In this document: piece by piece, positions 7,896 to 15,837 of the stretch
Layout of the letters: the number at the start of each line of letters is the position of its first letter
Position numbering within the stretch: the stretch's first letter is position 1
Origin: Russula earlei
Taxonomy: Eukaryota > Basidiomycota > Agaricomycetes > Russulales > Russulaceae
Direction of reading: 5' to 3'
DNA length: 15,837 bases
Assembly: GCA_025769875.1 (NCBI GenBank)
Contig: JAGFNK010001042.1
Location: forward strand, 1-15,837
The notes under the pieces: generated by a model
What the model saw: the letters and a program-made list of their open reading frames with translations, nothing else
Database searches by the model: none
What the model was told of the DNA's origin: nothing
Made by a program: the position numbers and the translations under genes

Positions 7896-8949
7896 ATGCC
7901 TGTCGAACTACTTCTTATGATTTCCACCCATCTGGACAATGACGATCTTCGAACATTGGTACTTGCTTCACAATCCATAGGTTGATCACTCTTACCAGAG
8001 TACTTGCACCGCTGTGGGCTTGAGGCGAACGACACAAGTGAAGGGGGCTCAGAAGTGACACTACATGAACCGAGCGGATATGCATCTCTTGGACTGTGGT
8101 CTGCTATTCACACCTTCAAACCCCCCAAAAAGATGTTCTGTTCCATCCCTGGCTCCCCACTGGAGGCCCGAACTGCGATGAGATTCCTTACCCGTTTCCT
8201 TATTGAGCCTTCAAATACGTGCAATCTTCGGGATTTCCACCTTCTTCTCCATGGGTCCGATCCGCTTCTGCTGGCCTCTGGGTTCATCAAAATGCACCAA
8301 CTGTTTAACACCCTACCACTCACACGACTGCACTTCACAGGATTCGGTTCTGTGGATTGTCTTCCTTCCTCCATCGCCTTACGAAGCGGAGCATGCAGCT
8401 CTCACACAATTAATTTACTTGATATTTCATCTGATTACGCCTTTGCTCCCGGAATCGTGGAAACCACAATGGGGATTCTCAAGCACTCACCTATTGAGTC
8501 CCTGTTCCTTTGCATAGTATCTTTGAAACCCTCCCACTGGACCGCTTTACTTGGCGAGCTCAACATGACATCTCTCGAGAAACTCGTTCTCGAAGGGGAT
8601 ATCCCAGGGCCAGTGCTCATTCATTTTCTAACCAAGCACAAGGGCCTTAAGAGCATCTGTATCCAATGCAATGTGCCATTGGACCGCATTCAACCTAGCC
8701 ATCAGCCTTTCCTACCCAATCTTCTGACCCTTTGTGCTCCATTGGGGATTTGCTGTGACATTGGAGAGTGACTGGGTAACTCAACAAGCCTTTACAACCT
8801 AGAAGTGGAAATGAGCCAATTCCAACCGCATGATCCTACCTTTCTTCGTCTCTTGAAAATCGTGAGCCATTTCCAGAACCTTGACCATCTTGGGCTTCGA
8901 ATTTTGCCGACTTTGCCATCTGCCTCACCACATACAAACCTGAGCCACT
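7896..8949 (+). pseudogene. F-box protein with LRR-like body, two premature stops, 3'-truncated
   Basis: ATG 7896 opens MPVELLLMISTHLDNDDLRT, a typical F-box first half (P-x-E-L-L-x-x-I-x-x-x-L-D-x-x-D-L). The frame is interrupted by TGA at 7983-7985 and again at 8769-8771, yet family-like sequence continues in the same frame on both sides: LLPEYLHRCGLE, NTCNLRDFHLLLHGSDPLLL, LPLTRLHFTGFGS, SLEKLVLEGDIPGPVLIHFL, then SLYNLEVEMSQFQPHDPTFL. The repeating leucine pattern suggests LRR-like units for substrate binding in an SCF ubiquitin ligase. Both stops are explained by CGA (Arg) to TGA. After about 8950 the sequence changes to retrotransposon-like DNA, so the C-terminal part is missing. The large F-box families of Agaricomycetes contain many such remnants. 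Confidence 0.75.
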
Positions 8950-9463
8950 ATGATAGTGATGGTGAAGCGAGCCAAACCAGGGCGCGCAGAGTTCGTGGGG
9001 CTGGACGGCGATCCAAGACGGTTGTCTTGACCCAAGAGCAAGAGGAATGTAAGGAGGAGGAAGGGAGAAGAGAAGGAGAGGAGAGGAGAGTAAGATCACT
9101 CGCGCGCAGTTGTTTCTGACTGAAGGTAAGGGGAACTCAAGAAGACTGTATTCTTCCTCTTTTTTTTTACTACAGAGTAGCTAGGTGTTTTATATACAGG
9201 AGAGAAGTACTAAGGATGAAAGGCATGAAAGGGAGATAGGCATGAAAGAGAATTGAGACTGGTCGAGACGGTCGAGGCCATGGTGAAAGGCCTGAGATGC
9301 GAACGCGTCGCGTGTGCCGAGGCGTGGTGTGTGCACGTGGTCGGTGGCGAGGACTGGGCGATGCGATGCGAGGAAGGAGGCAAGGTGTGGGAGGAGGTCG
9401 AGCGTCACGCATCGCGCGCGGTCCGCACGTGGTTCCGAGGCCAGCAATATGGCTCACCTTACA
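8950..9463 (+). mobile_element. 3' remnant of an LTR retrotransposon (tail plus one LTR)
   Basis: LTR 9048-9463 (416 bp) begins TGTAAGG and ends CCTTACA, a perfect 7-bp inverted terminus. Immediately left is a purine tract, AAGAGCAAGAGGAA (9034-9047), placed as a 3' polypurine tract would be. Before that a short frame, KRAKPGRAEFVGLDGDPRRL, ends in TGA (9028-9030) and could be the end of a polyprotein. Flanking 5-mers (AGGAA, ATGGT) do not match, so this is not a simple solo LTR. Orientation is uncertain: a TATATAAAA box lies on the minus strand near 9195, which would suit the opposite direction. Confidence 0.55.
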
Positions 9464-9887
9464 ATGGTTACCCAACTCGTGAGCTAAGACAGATCTGCAC
9501 TCTGAGTTGGTTCCTGAACCAGGCTTGCTTATCACATAGAGATATGGTATGACCTTACCACATTTTCGTCTTCCATGTCTTACCCATATAACAGGACATC
9601 ATGTGTGCCTATGTATGATCCTTTCCGATGGTAGAAAGGGTTTATTGGGAAGATGCGGGCGGTAAGTTGGGGAATGGATGTCCTTGATGCACTACGTAGG
9701 GCAGCAAAGCCCACGCTTCATACTGTCATTACCAAATTGCGTGGTCTCTCTTAGATGAATGTGTGCAGCGCATATGTGATGACGACTTGGCAGGTCGTTC
9801 ATGTCAATGTCAATACTTTCCTCGGTTTTATTCTGTGTGTGAGAATTTGCATGAAAGCGCATATGTGCGTATCTCCATCATCGGGGA

Positions 9888-9916
9888 GATTGATCCCCAT
9901 CGGCCAATTATTGCCA
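9888..9916 (+). repeat. GATTGATCCCCATCGG repeat, copy left of the kinase gene
   Basis: The 29-bp sequence here recurs at 13072-13100 with two changes (A to G and T to C near the end), in the same orientation, 3.2 kb away on the other side of the FunK1 gene. The bases before it (TCATCGGGGA) also resemble those before the right copy (TCATCGAGGC). Confidence 0.75.
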
Positions 9917-10108
9917 ATAAGGCACTTACGGCCCGCGGTTCTCCGGGTTTCACTGGCCTGTGGCCATGTAGTAGGCAGATACTTAAGCGAGCGAGCTCGC
10001 GCACCCTGAACCACCCTGGTTTCGCTCGAGTATGTACGTCGAAGTGATCGTTCATATCGTACATGTAATTGCTGCTGCACACAACCTGTTTTAAGATTAG
10101 AGTTAAGA

Positions 10109-10157
10109 GAGAATCATTGACTGCGGGACCACGTACTGATTGCAGTAGGTGATTCTC
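10109..10157. promoter_or_regulatory. Hairpin just upstream of the kinase start codon
   Basis: GAGAATCA (10109-10116) pairs with TGATTCTC (10150-10157), and inside it ACTGC (10120-10124) pairs with GCAGT (10142-10146), separated by a symmetric 3-nt internal loop. It ends 26 nt before the ATG at 10184, so it probably lies in the 5' leader or core promoter. It could be a palindromic factor-binding site, an RNA structure or chance. Confidence 0.4.
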
Positions 10158-10183
10158 ACCTTTTCTTTGTCTCATCTCACAAC

Positions 10184-12554
10184 ATGGCCGTCATCCGTCC
10201 CAGCACGCCGCCTCAAACCGAGCAAAGTAGTCTAACTATAACTACTTCACCTCTAAAATACGACCTATCAGGAAGTCACACACACACATCCACACCTCAA
10301 AAGCTAGCTTCAGAGAGATATAAGGACATGACCTGGGACGTATGTGACAAATTCGTCGGGCCTATGCCAATAGCCGAATTCCTCTCGGAATTCGTGCCAG
10401 AAGCAAGCCAAGCTCGAAAGACGGAGCGCATCATCAGCTTCGACAAGCGCTCCGTCTCACACAATGAGGATCACTTTGTCAGTCCCCACATTCAAGGGGG
10501 GATCCACGCTCACGTACATGACAGATACAGGCAATCAAAACGTCCGGCCTCGCTGATAATCTCACATTCGTCAACACCACTGTTAAGCAAGATAAGGCAA
10601 TCCTAGGGAGACCAGACATCGTTATCTATCGGAAAAGGGAAGGTCATCAGGAAAACGAGCGGCTGACCTCACTGGACTGGAGAGCGGTCGATGTGTGGAT
10701 CGAAAACAAAAAGGGAAAAGAGGACATTTTTCGCAACCTTACACATATGAGGCAAGAGGCTGGGGTCGAGTGTCACGTTAGGTGGACTGAGCGCGCGTAT
10801 CGTGTGTGTGGTCAACTCACACATTATGCCACTTCTATCCATCGTTCACAGTTTCGGGTCTTCTCTTACTCGATCATCCTCTTTGGAAAGGCAGAAGGGC
10901 GACTACTGCGATGGGATCGCAGTGGTGCTATCTATACCGAGATATTCGATTGGGCCAAAGATCCCAACACCCTTTCCGAATTCATCTGGAGGCTCAACTC
11001 TCTCACTTTTGCCCAGCGTGGATACGACACCACTGTCACCTCGGTCTCGAAGAACGATAAGGGGGTTGGTGATGCACAGTCCACGCTGGCGGTATACATG
11101 GACGTCGAGAAAATTGAAGTTGAAGACCTTCGCCAGATTCTCGTCAATGACGATCATGCCACGGACGGACAGCCGAAGCCCTATATCATATGGAAACCAA
11201 TATGGGAGACGAAAACCCTTTTTGGTCGGTCGACGTTTGGATTTGTGTGCCATGACGTCGAACGGAATAAACTGGTTTACCTCAAAGATTACTGGCGTAC
11301 CGATTTCCCAGGTATCGAGAAAGAAGGGGATATTTATCGCGATTTACTAGAAGCAAAAGTGCATTTCATTCCGGAGTTGGGTCCAGCTGGCGACGTGCTG
11401 TCGACACCGGAGCATTCACTCGACGTACAATGCACAAGGACGCAAGACTATGTGAAAGATGGCGAACGCAAACGTATTTGGTGTCCCGGTACACCGCGCG
11501 TCAAACGATATGTCCACTACCGACTTGTCTTGAACACGCTCGGACAGCCGCTGAGTACGTTCGGATCGACTCGGGAGCTATGCCAGGTCATTCGGGATGC
11601 TATGATCGGTGAGGATTGGCGTTACGTTTAAGTTTGTTGTTTGACAATTTGGAACAGCTCATACGGACGCATACGACAAAGCAAAAATTTTACATCGGGA
11701 TGTGAGCGCAGGAAACATTCTGATCGCCCCAGATCGATCAGGTTTATTGATCGACTGGGACATGTCCAAGAGGATGGATGTGACCCAGGCAGAGACAACA
11801 CTCCCGCACGGTATGATCTGTTTATCCCCTATGCGCGGCGAATTGACTTCGTGTTCAGGGTACATGGCAGTTCATATCAACAGGACTTTTATTACACCCT
11901 CACGCTCGATCTCATCAAATTTCAGATGATATTGAATCCTTTTACTGGGTTCTTATTTATATTGTCATGAAATGCCGACATTCTGCGATCGAGGGCCAAT
12001 CACAAGATATGCAACACGTATTTGATGGATACAGAGACGTGGATGAAGATGGTGTTATCCGGGGCGGTGACGGAAAGCTATCTTTCCTACACAAACTAAT
12101 GCTTCACCCGGATTCGTTTGGTTTTGTCCCGGAACCATGCCGCCAGATCATTGAAGAGTTGCGCACCCTTCTTAAAACCTTCTATGATGATATTAACCCA
12201 AAATCAATTATGCCCGAACCTCAAGCGGAGAGGAATGTCCGGACGGAGGTCAAGGACGCTCACGAGAAGCTTTGTTCTTCTGAATGGGTCTTGAATCTCA
12301 TAACACGGAACCTGGAATCCAAAAATTGGTCCGACGATGATGGCAGCCTATCAAAGAACATCGTTGGTCATGATCCAACGTTCAGCAGGGGCTGCCGCAA
12401 GCGCAAGGCTAAAGATGATGATAGTCCTGTAGAAATGGGTCTATCATTCAACAAAAAGCGTAGAGGACGATATCCACCAAAAGGATCTTCACTTTCCAGG
12501 TATAGCTCGTCGGCTGTCTCGCAAGGCTTTCCATGTCCAAGGGTAATTCTTTAG
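10184..12554 (+). CDS. FunK1-type fungal protein kinase, four exons, possible one-base frame defect
   Basis: Exon 1 is 10184-10477 (ATG in AACATGG context). Introns with good borders: 10478-10530 (GTCAGT...ACAG), 11609-11657 (GTGAGG...ACAG), 11811-11858 (GTATGA...TCAG). Exon 2 is 10531-11608, exon 3 is 11658-11810, exon 4 is 11859-12554; about 739 aa, usual for FunK1. The N-terminal part has the family-like MTWDVCDKFVGPMPIAEFL and WIENK. Kinase motifs: Gly-rich GRSTFGF near 329, Lys349 (YLKDYW), HRDVSAGN at 470-477, DWD at 490-492, then GTWQFIS and DDIESFYWVL. The C-terminal end is basic (RKRKAK, KKRRGR), suggesting nuclear entry. At intron 3 the splice leaves one extra G, so exon 4 is a base out of phase; using the AG at 11882 restores frame but deletes GTWQFIS. 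Could be a recent pseudogene or an alternative splice. Substrates of the family are unknown. Confidence 0.75.
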
Positions 12555-12613
12555 TACGTCGTCACACAGTGTCCCGCTGTAAGGCGGCATCCCATTCCAG
12601 CCCTGCGTCATTG

Positions 12614-12685
12614 CTCTCGACTCTCTTTCATCGCGTACCGGTTCCACCTCCGCTGCCCAGCCAGCTCTCGACCCTCTTTCATCGC
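12614..12685 (+). repeat. Two-copy direct repeat (CTCTCGAC...TTTCATCGC)
   Basis: A 21-bp block at 12614-12634 recurs at 12665-12685 with one mismatch (T to C), 51 bp apart. Each is followed within about 30 bp by pyrimidine-rich DNA. Local duplication or promoter/LTR repeat; no function can be assigned. Confidence 0.7.
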
Positions 12686-13051
12686 AGCTCATCGCTCTGG
12701 CTCGTCTTGTTCCACATCCATGTATCGCACTCCCAACTCGCGTCTTTCTGTCTCCCCAATCCCCCAATATCCCCCTCTCTCATAGATCGCGTCTCGTATG
12801 TAGAAACTCTAGTTACGCCTTGGAACAAGAGACCTGTTTTGTCCCTTCTTTTGTGTGTGTTTTCGCGAACTCAGCAAGCCGCCGCCCGCTGCCTTCAACA
12901 CAGACTTGGTTCTTAGTGGGAAAATACAAACAAGATTCAATTATAAGAATGCTAACTATATTATTTGGCTCGAGTAAAATTGTAACAAAATGTAAAGCCC
13001 AGATCTTCGCAGTTGAGTTTAATCTGTGTGGTCAGTCTCTGTCATCGAGGC

Positions 13052-13100
13052 GATTGATCCCCATCGGGTGCGATTGATCCCCATCGGCCGATTATCGCCA
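13052..13100 (+). repeat. GATTGATCCCCATCGG repeat, tandem copy right of the kinase gene
   Basis: CGATTGATCCCCATCGG occurs twice in tandem with a 20-bp period (from 13051 and from 13071). The second copy continues as the 29-bp match to 9888-9916. Confidence 0.75.
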
Positions 13101-13326
13101 TGTAATGAGTAGACCGTTCCTATTTAAAATTTGGTGTCATATTTGTGGATGCACTTTATGTCTCGATTTATTCAATATAAATCCATGTATTAACATACGC
13201 CATTGTGTTAAGTTTATCCGAGTCTGCTAAGGCTAAATTGATCGGGCAAATTAAGTGTATATGATCCCCCTGGTGATTCGGGGCGACTCATGTTGCATCT
13301 TAGGTTACATAACTTGGGCACTGAGC

Positions 13327-13407
13327 TGCCCTCTCTTAAGCATTTGACTAAGTTCTAATTGTTTGGGTTGACATATTTACAATAATGCGATGCATGAGGA
13401 GAGGGCA
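13327..13407. repeat. Inverted repeat TGCCCTCTC / GAGAGGGCA
   Basis: Perfect 9-bp arms at 13327-13335 and 13399-13407 with a 63-nt spacer. It lies just left of the stronger hairpin at 13453-13499; both may belong to one decayed element. Confidence 0.45.
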
Positions 13408-13452
13408 ACAAATCAATCAATTGTTTTAAAATAATTTGTAATCTGAGCTGAG

Positions 13453-13499
13453 TCAATTCAGTGGTCAATATATTTCACCTTTATTGACCACTGAGTTGA
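13453..13499. repeat. Inverted repeat TCAATTCAGTGGTCAATA
   Basis: 18-bp arms (13453-13470 and 13482-13499) with one mismatch and an 11-nt loop. Outside it the match extends weakly. No flanking duplication identified. Could be a hairpin terminator-like structure, a factor site or the core of a small foldback element. Confidence 0.6.
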
Positions 13500-14052
13500 G
13501 TTTTAGTGGACTGGACTTATCCATTCCTGTCCGTCGTGCGAGTCGTGACATCGGGGATCAGTCACGCGTCGACACTCACCATCGCTCCCTCATCCTTACC
13601 CCTCTCACCTTCGTCCTCACCCCTCACCTGACATCAAAAGGGGGCTTTCCAGTTCGAACGTCTCGTGCACCGCCATCCATCTCGCTCTCATCTCATGTGC
13701 GCTTTCCTGCCCGTTTCCTTTCTCCCCTCTCTGTTTCAGCCTACCCTTTCCCTCTGGCGAATGCCCACAACACTCACTGCAGCCAGCGGCACCCTAACGC
13801 GGTTCCTTGCGCCGGCAGCTTTTGGTCCTGCATAATAGCAAACAGGTTTTGCCCGGCTTCTCAGCGGCCCATGGGAACTTGAACCACATCTCATAAGATG
13901 ATTTCAGTCGGCTTTCACGCGTCCGCTGATTTCAATTTGCGAGCCTGGAAATGTTGATGCATGACCTCGCATCAATACATGATGCAACGGATGCATAGCT
14001 TTTCCCATCTTGATCCTGTCTTCGTGGTCCGAGGGGAGGTAGCGCACCCCAG
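13500..14052. other. Pyrimidine-rich upstream region of the secreted-protein gene
   Basis: CT-rich runs (about 13575-13760) are followed by mixed sequence. A perfect inverted repeat TTGATGC...GCATCAA with an 8-nt loop lies at 13954-13975, about 80 bp upstream of the TATA box. A 132-codon open frame (from 13484) has a composition driven by the CT-richness and no family features, so it is not called as a gene. Confidence 0.4.
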
Positions 14053-14060
14053 TATAAATA
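14053..14060 (+). promoter_or_regulatory. TATA box TATAAATA
   Basis: A consensus TATA element about 160 bp upstream of the ATG at 14214. A start of transcription near 14085-14095 would give a leader of about 120-130 nt. Its presence supports the downstream reading frame as an expressed gene. Confidence 0.5.
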
Positions 14061-14213
14061 AGGCAATGCCCCAGTTACAATTTCCCATTTTAATTCTTTC
14101 ACTACATAGGGTACCGGTTACCCAAACTTTCTACGCAGGTGTGTTGTTCATGTCTCGACGACTTGACAACTTTCATCTCGAAAATTAATCCCTATTCCTA
14201 CTCATAAGAAACG

Positions 14214-14609
14214 ATGCGAAATTCCTCTATTTTTACCATATTCTGCCTTGCTGTTGGCATCGCTCCATTGTTCGCGGTTCCTTCAGGGTACGACCCTTCG
14301 CTTCGAGTTTTTGTTAACTTTACCATGCAGAGATCACGTTTCTGGGTCCAACATGCAGTGCAGCAGCCGCGGTTTATGGGTTCAATAAATGAGTGGGACC
14401 CTAAGGACCAGCAGGCCGTGTTTTCAATACAGCATGAGTTGAGACATTTACAGAAGAAATGGATGAGGAGTCAGAGAAGTTCGGAGAGATCCACTCAGCA
14501 CGATCGACTGAGAAGTATGACGATCCACCAGCTTTCCAAATTGGAGGAACATAAGGAGACGTTAAAGGAAATGCAGAGGAAGAAGAACCCCCCCCGTGGA
14601 GGTAAATAA
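14214..14609 (+). CDS. Small secreted protein, 131 aa
   Basis: ATG at 14214 (A at -3) opens MRNSSIFTIFCLAVGIAPLF, a signal peptide: Arg, then a hydrophobic core of residues 6-20, with likely cleavage after Ala21 (LFA|VPS). The mature part, about 110 aa, has no Cys, starts with a YDPS region, has one NFT sequon and then a strongly basic, Gln/Lys/Glu-rich half that should be helical (HELRHLQKKW, QLSKLEEHKETLKEMQRKK). It ends at TAA 14607-14609. A single exon; a C run just before the end may mark slippage. The gene has its own TATA box. Secretion is supported by the leader; the function is not recognised. A small secreted, effector-like role in plant or wood interaction is only a guess. Confidence 0.6.
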   Translation: MRNSSIFTIFCLAVGIAPLFAVPSGYDPSLRVFVNFTMQRSRFWVQHAVQQPRFMGSINEWDPKDQQAVFSIQHELRHLQKKWMRSQRSSERSTQHDRLRSMTIHQLSKLEEHKETLKEMQRKKNPPRGGK

Positions 14610-15433
14610 TTTCTAGACGACGTGTTGTTATATCGTCAAAGTGCGTCAAAGAGGTTTATTAAGTACAAGCCAAGGAAGCCAAAGTGAACGATGTTGTTGT
14701 GATTCCCGACCGCGGGTGAGCTCGATCGCGAGCACACGAAGCTGAGTGAGGGATCCCCACTCGGGATATATACCCAGACTGTTCTTAGCATCTCCGAGTA
14801 GAACTAGTTATTTACACTCAGTTTTGTACCTAGTCTAGTCAATTGATGTAGATGCTGATTGGGTTGACTGATGTTCCGTCATTTGGATACCATTCGCTTA
14901 CCTCCCTGCCTACTTAAATGAGTAGATAGTTTACCCTTGCTCCTCAGTGATCGCTCACACACGCGAGTCACTGAGGTGTGTTCCCACTTACTTATCATTC
15001 CCTTCGTTCCATAAAGCTCATACTTGAATAGTACAGTCGTTACATTATTCAGGTAAATATATATCCATAGTGATCGCTCACGCGCATGAGTCACTGAGTA
15101 CAGTCGTTACATTATTCAGCGATTCCCATGTGTGCGAACGTGCAGGTCCTCTTCTGCTGCATACACTCACGCATAACAACCCTTCCATACCCAAATAAAC
15201 TGTTTAGTTTCTACAGATTACCTAGTACTATCATCTCCAATCGTGACATCTGTCACTCATATTCTTTATCCTCTTTTCGTGTCAAACCAGCTTCAAAACT
15301 CACCCACACGCCCCTGGACATGCCACAGCGGTGCAGCTGGCATTCAGTGCATTCTACACGCAACAGTGCATGAATCATTACTATTACTATTACGGAATTT
15401 TGCAGATCACAGACAAGTAGATTGCAATCTAAC
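14610..15433. other. Non-coding stretch with a duplicated palindromic block
   Basis: No convincing gene was found on either strand. AT-rich overall; the notable content is the repeat at 14943-15119. A GTGACATCTGTCAC palindrome lies at about 15243. Confidence 0.5.
14943..15119. repeat. Duplicated palindrome block, one copy 56 nt longer
   Basis: Copy 1 (14943-15052) and copy 2 (15067-15119) share AGTGATCGCTCAC, then GAGTCACTGAG, then a 21-bp segment starting TACAGTCGTTACATT (15032-15052 and 15099-15119). Copy 1 carries 56 extra bases between the second and third parts. In copy 1 CTCAGTGA and TCACTGAG form an 8-bp inverted repeat around a 17-nt loop. Either copy 2 lost the segment or copy 1 gained it. 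Confidence 0.75.
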
Positions 15434-15561
15434 TCACATCACCACGTCTTTGATTGCTTGGTGAACGTTGAACACTAGCCGGGCATCGGTCGAGCGTGGG
15501 ATATCAATTGAGGAGAGGACGAATCCCTTCTCGTCGTGAAGCTTTGCCAAGGCATCCGAGC
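15434..15561 (-). CDS. Possible terminal exon of unknown protein (minus strand)
   Basis: After a TTTCCCCAG acceptor the minus strand reads SDALAKLHDEKGFVLSSIDI, then PRSTDARLVFNVHQAIKDVVM and TGA (15436-15434), 41 codons with a balanced, protein-like composition. A 57-nt intron upstream (GTCAGT...CCCAG) would place a TAG in the preceding exon in the required phase, so the connection fails or the gene is broken. The protein family is not recognised. Confidence 0.3.
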
Positions 15562-15641
15562 CTGGGGAAACCGAGAATTAGCCACAGACGACGGGATTGT
15601 GAAATGGCATCAACTGACCCCTAATTATGCTTTTGGCCTAA

Positions 15642-15837
15642 GGCAACGGAGAAAGCCATTCAGAAGACAATCGCAAGTGGTGTGACATCCATTATGCACT
15701 GATGAAGACATTACATCGGACACAGTCCTCTGGCCCGTTTGAGTGCAGGGTAATTCTGGAACTTGGCGGGCGTCATCCTTCTCATCTAGCTACACGTGTG
15801 GCGGGTGAGGGTAATGAAGACATCGATATGGACTCGA
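15642..15837 (+). CDS. Possible exon of unknown protein, cut by the window edge
   Basis: Open from after a TTTTGGCCTAAG acceptor-like site (15642) to the window end. It reads NRKWCDIHYALMKTLHRTQS, then SGPFECRVILELGGRHPSHL and an acidic GEGNEDIDMDS. The first ATG in frame is at 15702. Composition is protein-like, but the start and most of the gene are not visible. I do not recognise the family. It lies on the strand opposite to the candidate exon at 15434-15561. Confidence 0.3.

Larger units (their letters stand above)
9464..10183. other. Intergenic stretch with one unassigned open frame
   Basis: On the plus strand a frame is open from 9700 to 10047 (115 codons). Its first half (WSLLDECVQRICDDDLAGR, CQYFPRFYSVCENLHESAYV) looks protein-like with several Cys; the second half does not. 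It has no convincing start and no family match I can name. It overlaps the GATTGATCCCC repeat at 9888. A GCGAGCTCGC palindrome lies near 9990. Could be a gene remnant. Confidence 0.25.
12555..13480. other. Non-coding stretch downstream of the kinase gene
   Basis: The first 250 bp are pyrimidine-rich with a repeated block; from about 12920 it becomes AT-rich. It contains the second GATTGATCCCC repeat and two inverted repeats. Short open frames exist but none resembles a protein. May include decayed transposon DNA; no terminal structure was found. Confidence 0.5.

Noticed and set aside
9170..9535. Open frames on both strands across the LTR
   Set aside because: They overlap an LTR with TG...CA termini, and none shows a domain or splice structure.
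12489..12767. 92-codon minus-strand frame at the end of the kinase gene
   Set aside because: Overlaps the last kinase exon; composition is typical of antisense shadow.
13484..13882. 132-codon plus-strand frame
   Set aside because: Ser/Pro/Leu-rich because the DNA is CT-rich; no start support or family feature.
14700..14760. GC-rich segment considered as a possible tRNA
   Set aside because: No cloverleaf, no T-loop GGTTCRA motif and no acceptor pairing were found.

Overview
The window looks like a transposon-rich accessory region of a basidiomycete (Agaricomycetes) nuclear genome. Support for this: 48-74 nt GT-AG introns with CTGAC/CTAAT-type branch sites, a FunK1-type fungal kinase gene, a fast-evolving F-box family gene, and PIF/Harbinger, hAT, LTR and foldback elements typical of these fungi. 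The F-box and FunK1 sequences resemble families I associate with Boletales (Pisolithus/Scleroderma type), but that placement is recollection, not proof. No bacterial-style operon, rRNA, tRNA or CRISPR array was seen.

Left third (1-5.5 kb) is a nest of dead mobile elements. The right part of a PIF/Harbinger element (Myb/SANT-like protein gene, then a DDE transposase gene) ends at 2796 beside a TTA target site. It abuts a degenerate hAT transposase gene on the minus strand (about 5510 to 2802). That hAT gene is interrupted by a 554-bp Harbinger-type MITE (3319-3872, TAA target duplication, same terminal repeat as the larger element) and by a solo LTR (4088-5128, TTGTA duplication). The LTR is itself interrupted by a 550-bp foldback element (4357-4906, TTG duplication, CACTGG...CCAGTG ends). 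The insertion order can be read from the nesting: hAT first, then LTR, then foldback.

Middle (6.1-9.5 kb): a minus-strand gene for a SAP-domain protein with a nuclear localisation signal; a newly assembled two-exon gene for a small basic Cys/His protein (7546-7838), perhaps with further exons upstream; a broken F-box/LRR-type gene (two in-frame TGA codons); and the 3' tail plus LTR of a retrotransposon that appears to truncate the F-box gene.

Right part (9.5-15.8 kb): a four-exon FunK1-type protein kinase gene (10184-12554) with its catalytic motifs present but a one-base phase problem at the third intron; repeat-containing intergenic DNA; a small secreted-protein gene with a TATA box (14214-14609); a duplicated palindromic repeat; and weak partial exons at the right edge. 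Apart from the two Harbinger genes, which normally act together (DNA-binding partner plus transposase), nothing links the genes into one pathway. Several disabling changes fit C-to-T change at CpG, suggesting decay of methylated repeats. I did not find convincing evidence of a new multi-gene system. The most informative new items are the nested-element history, the Harbinger element/MITE pair and the small Cys/His gene.
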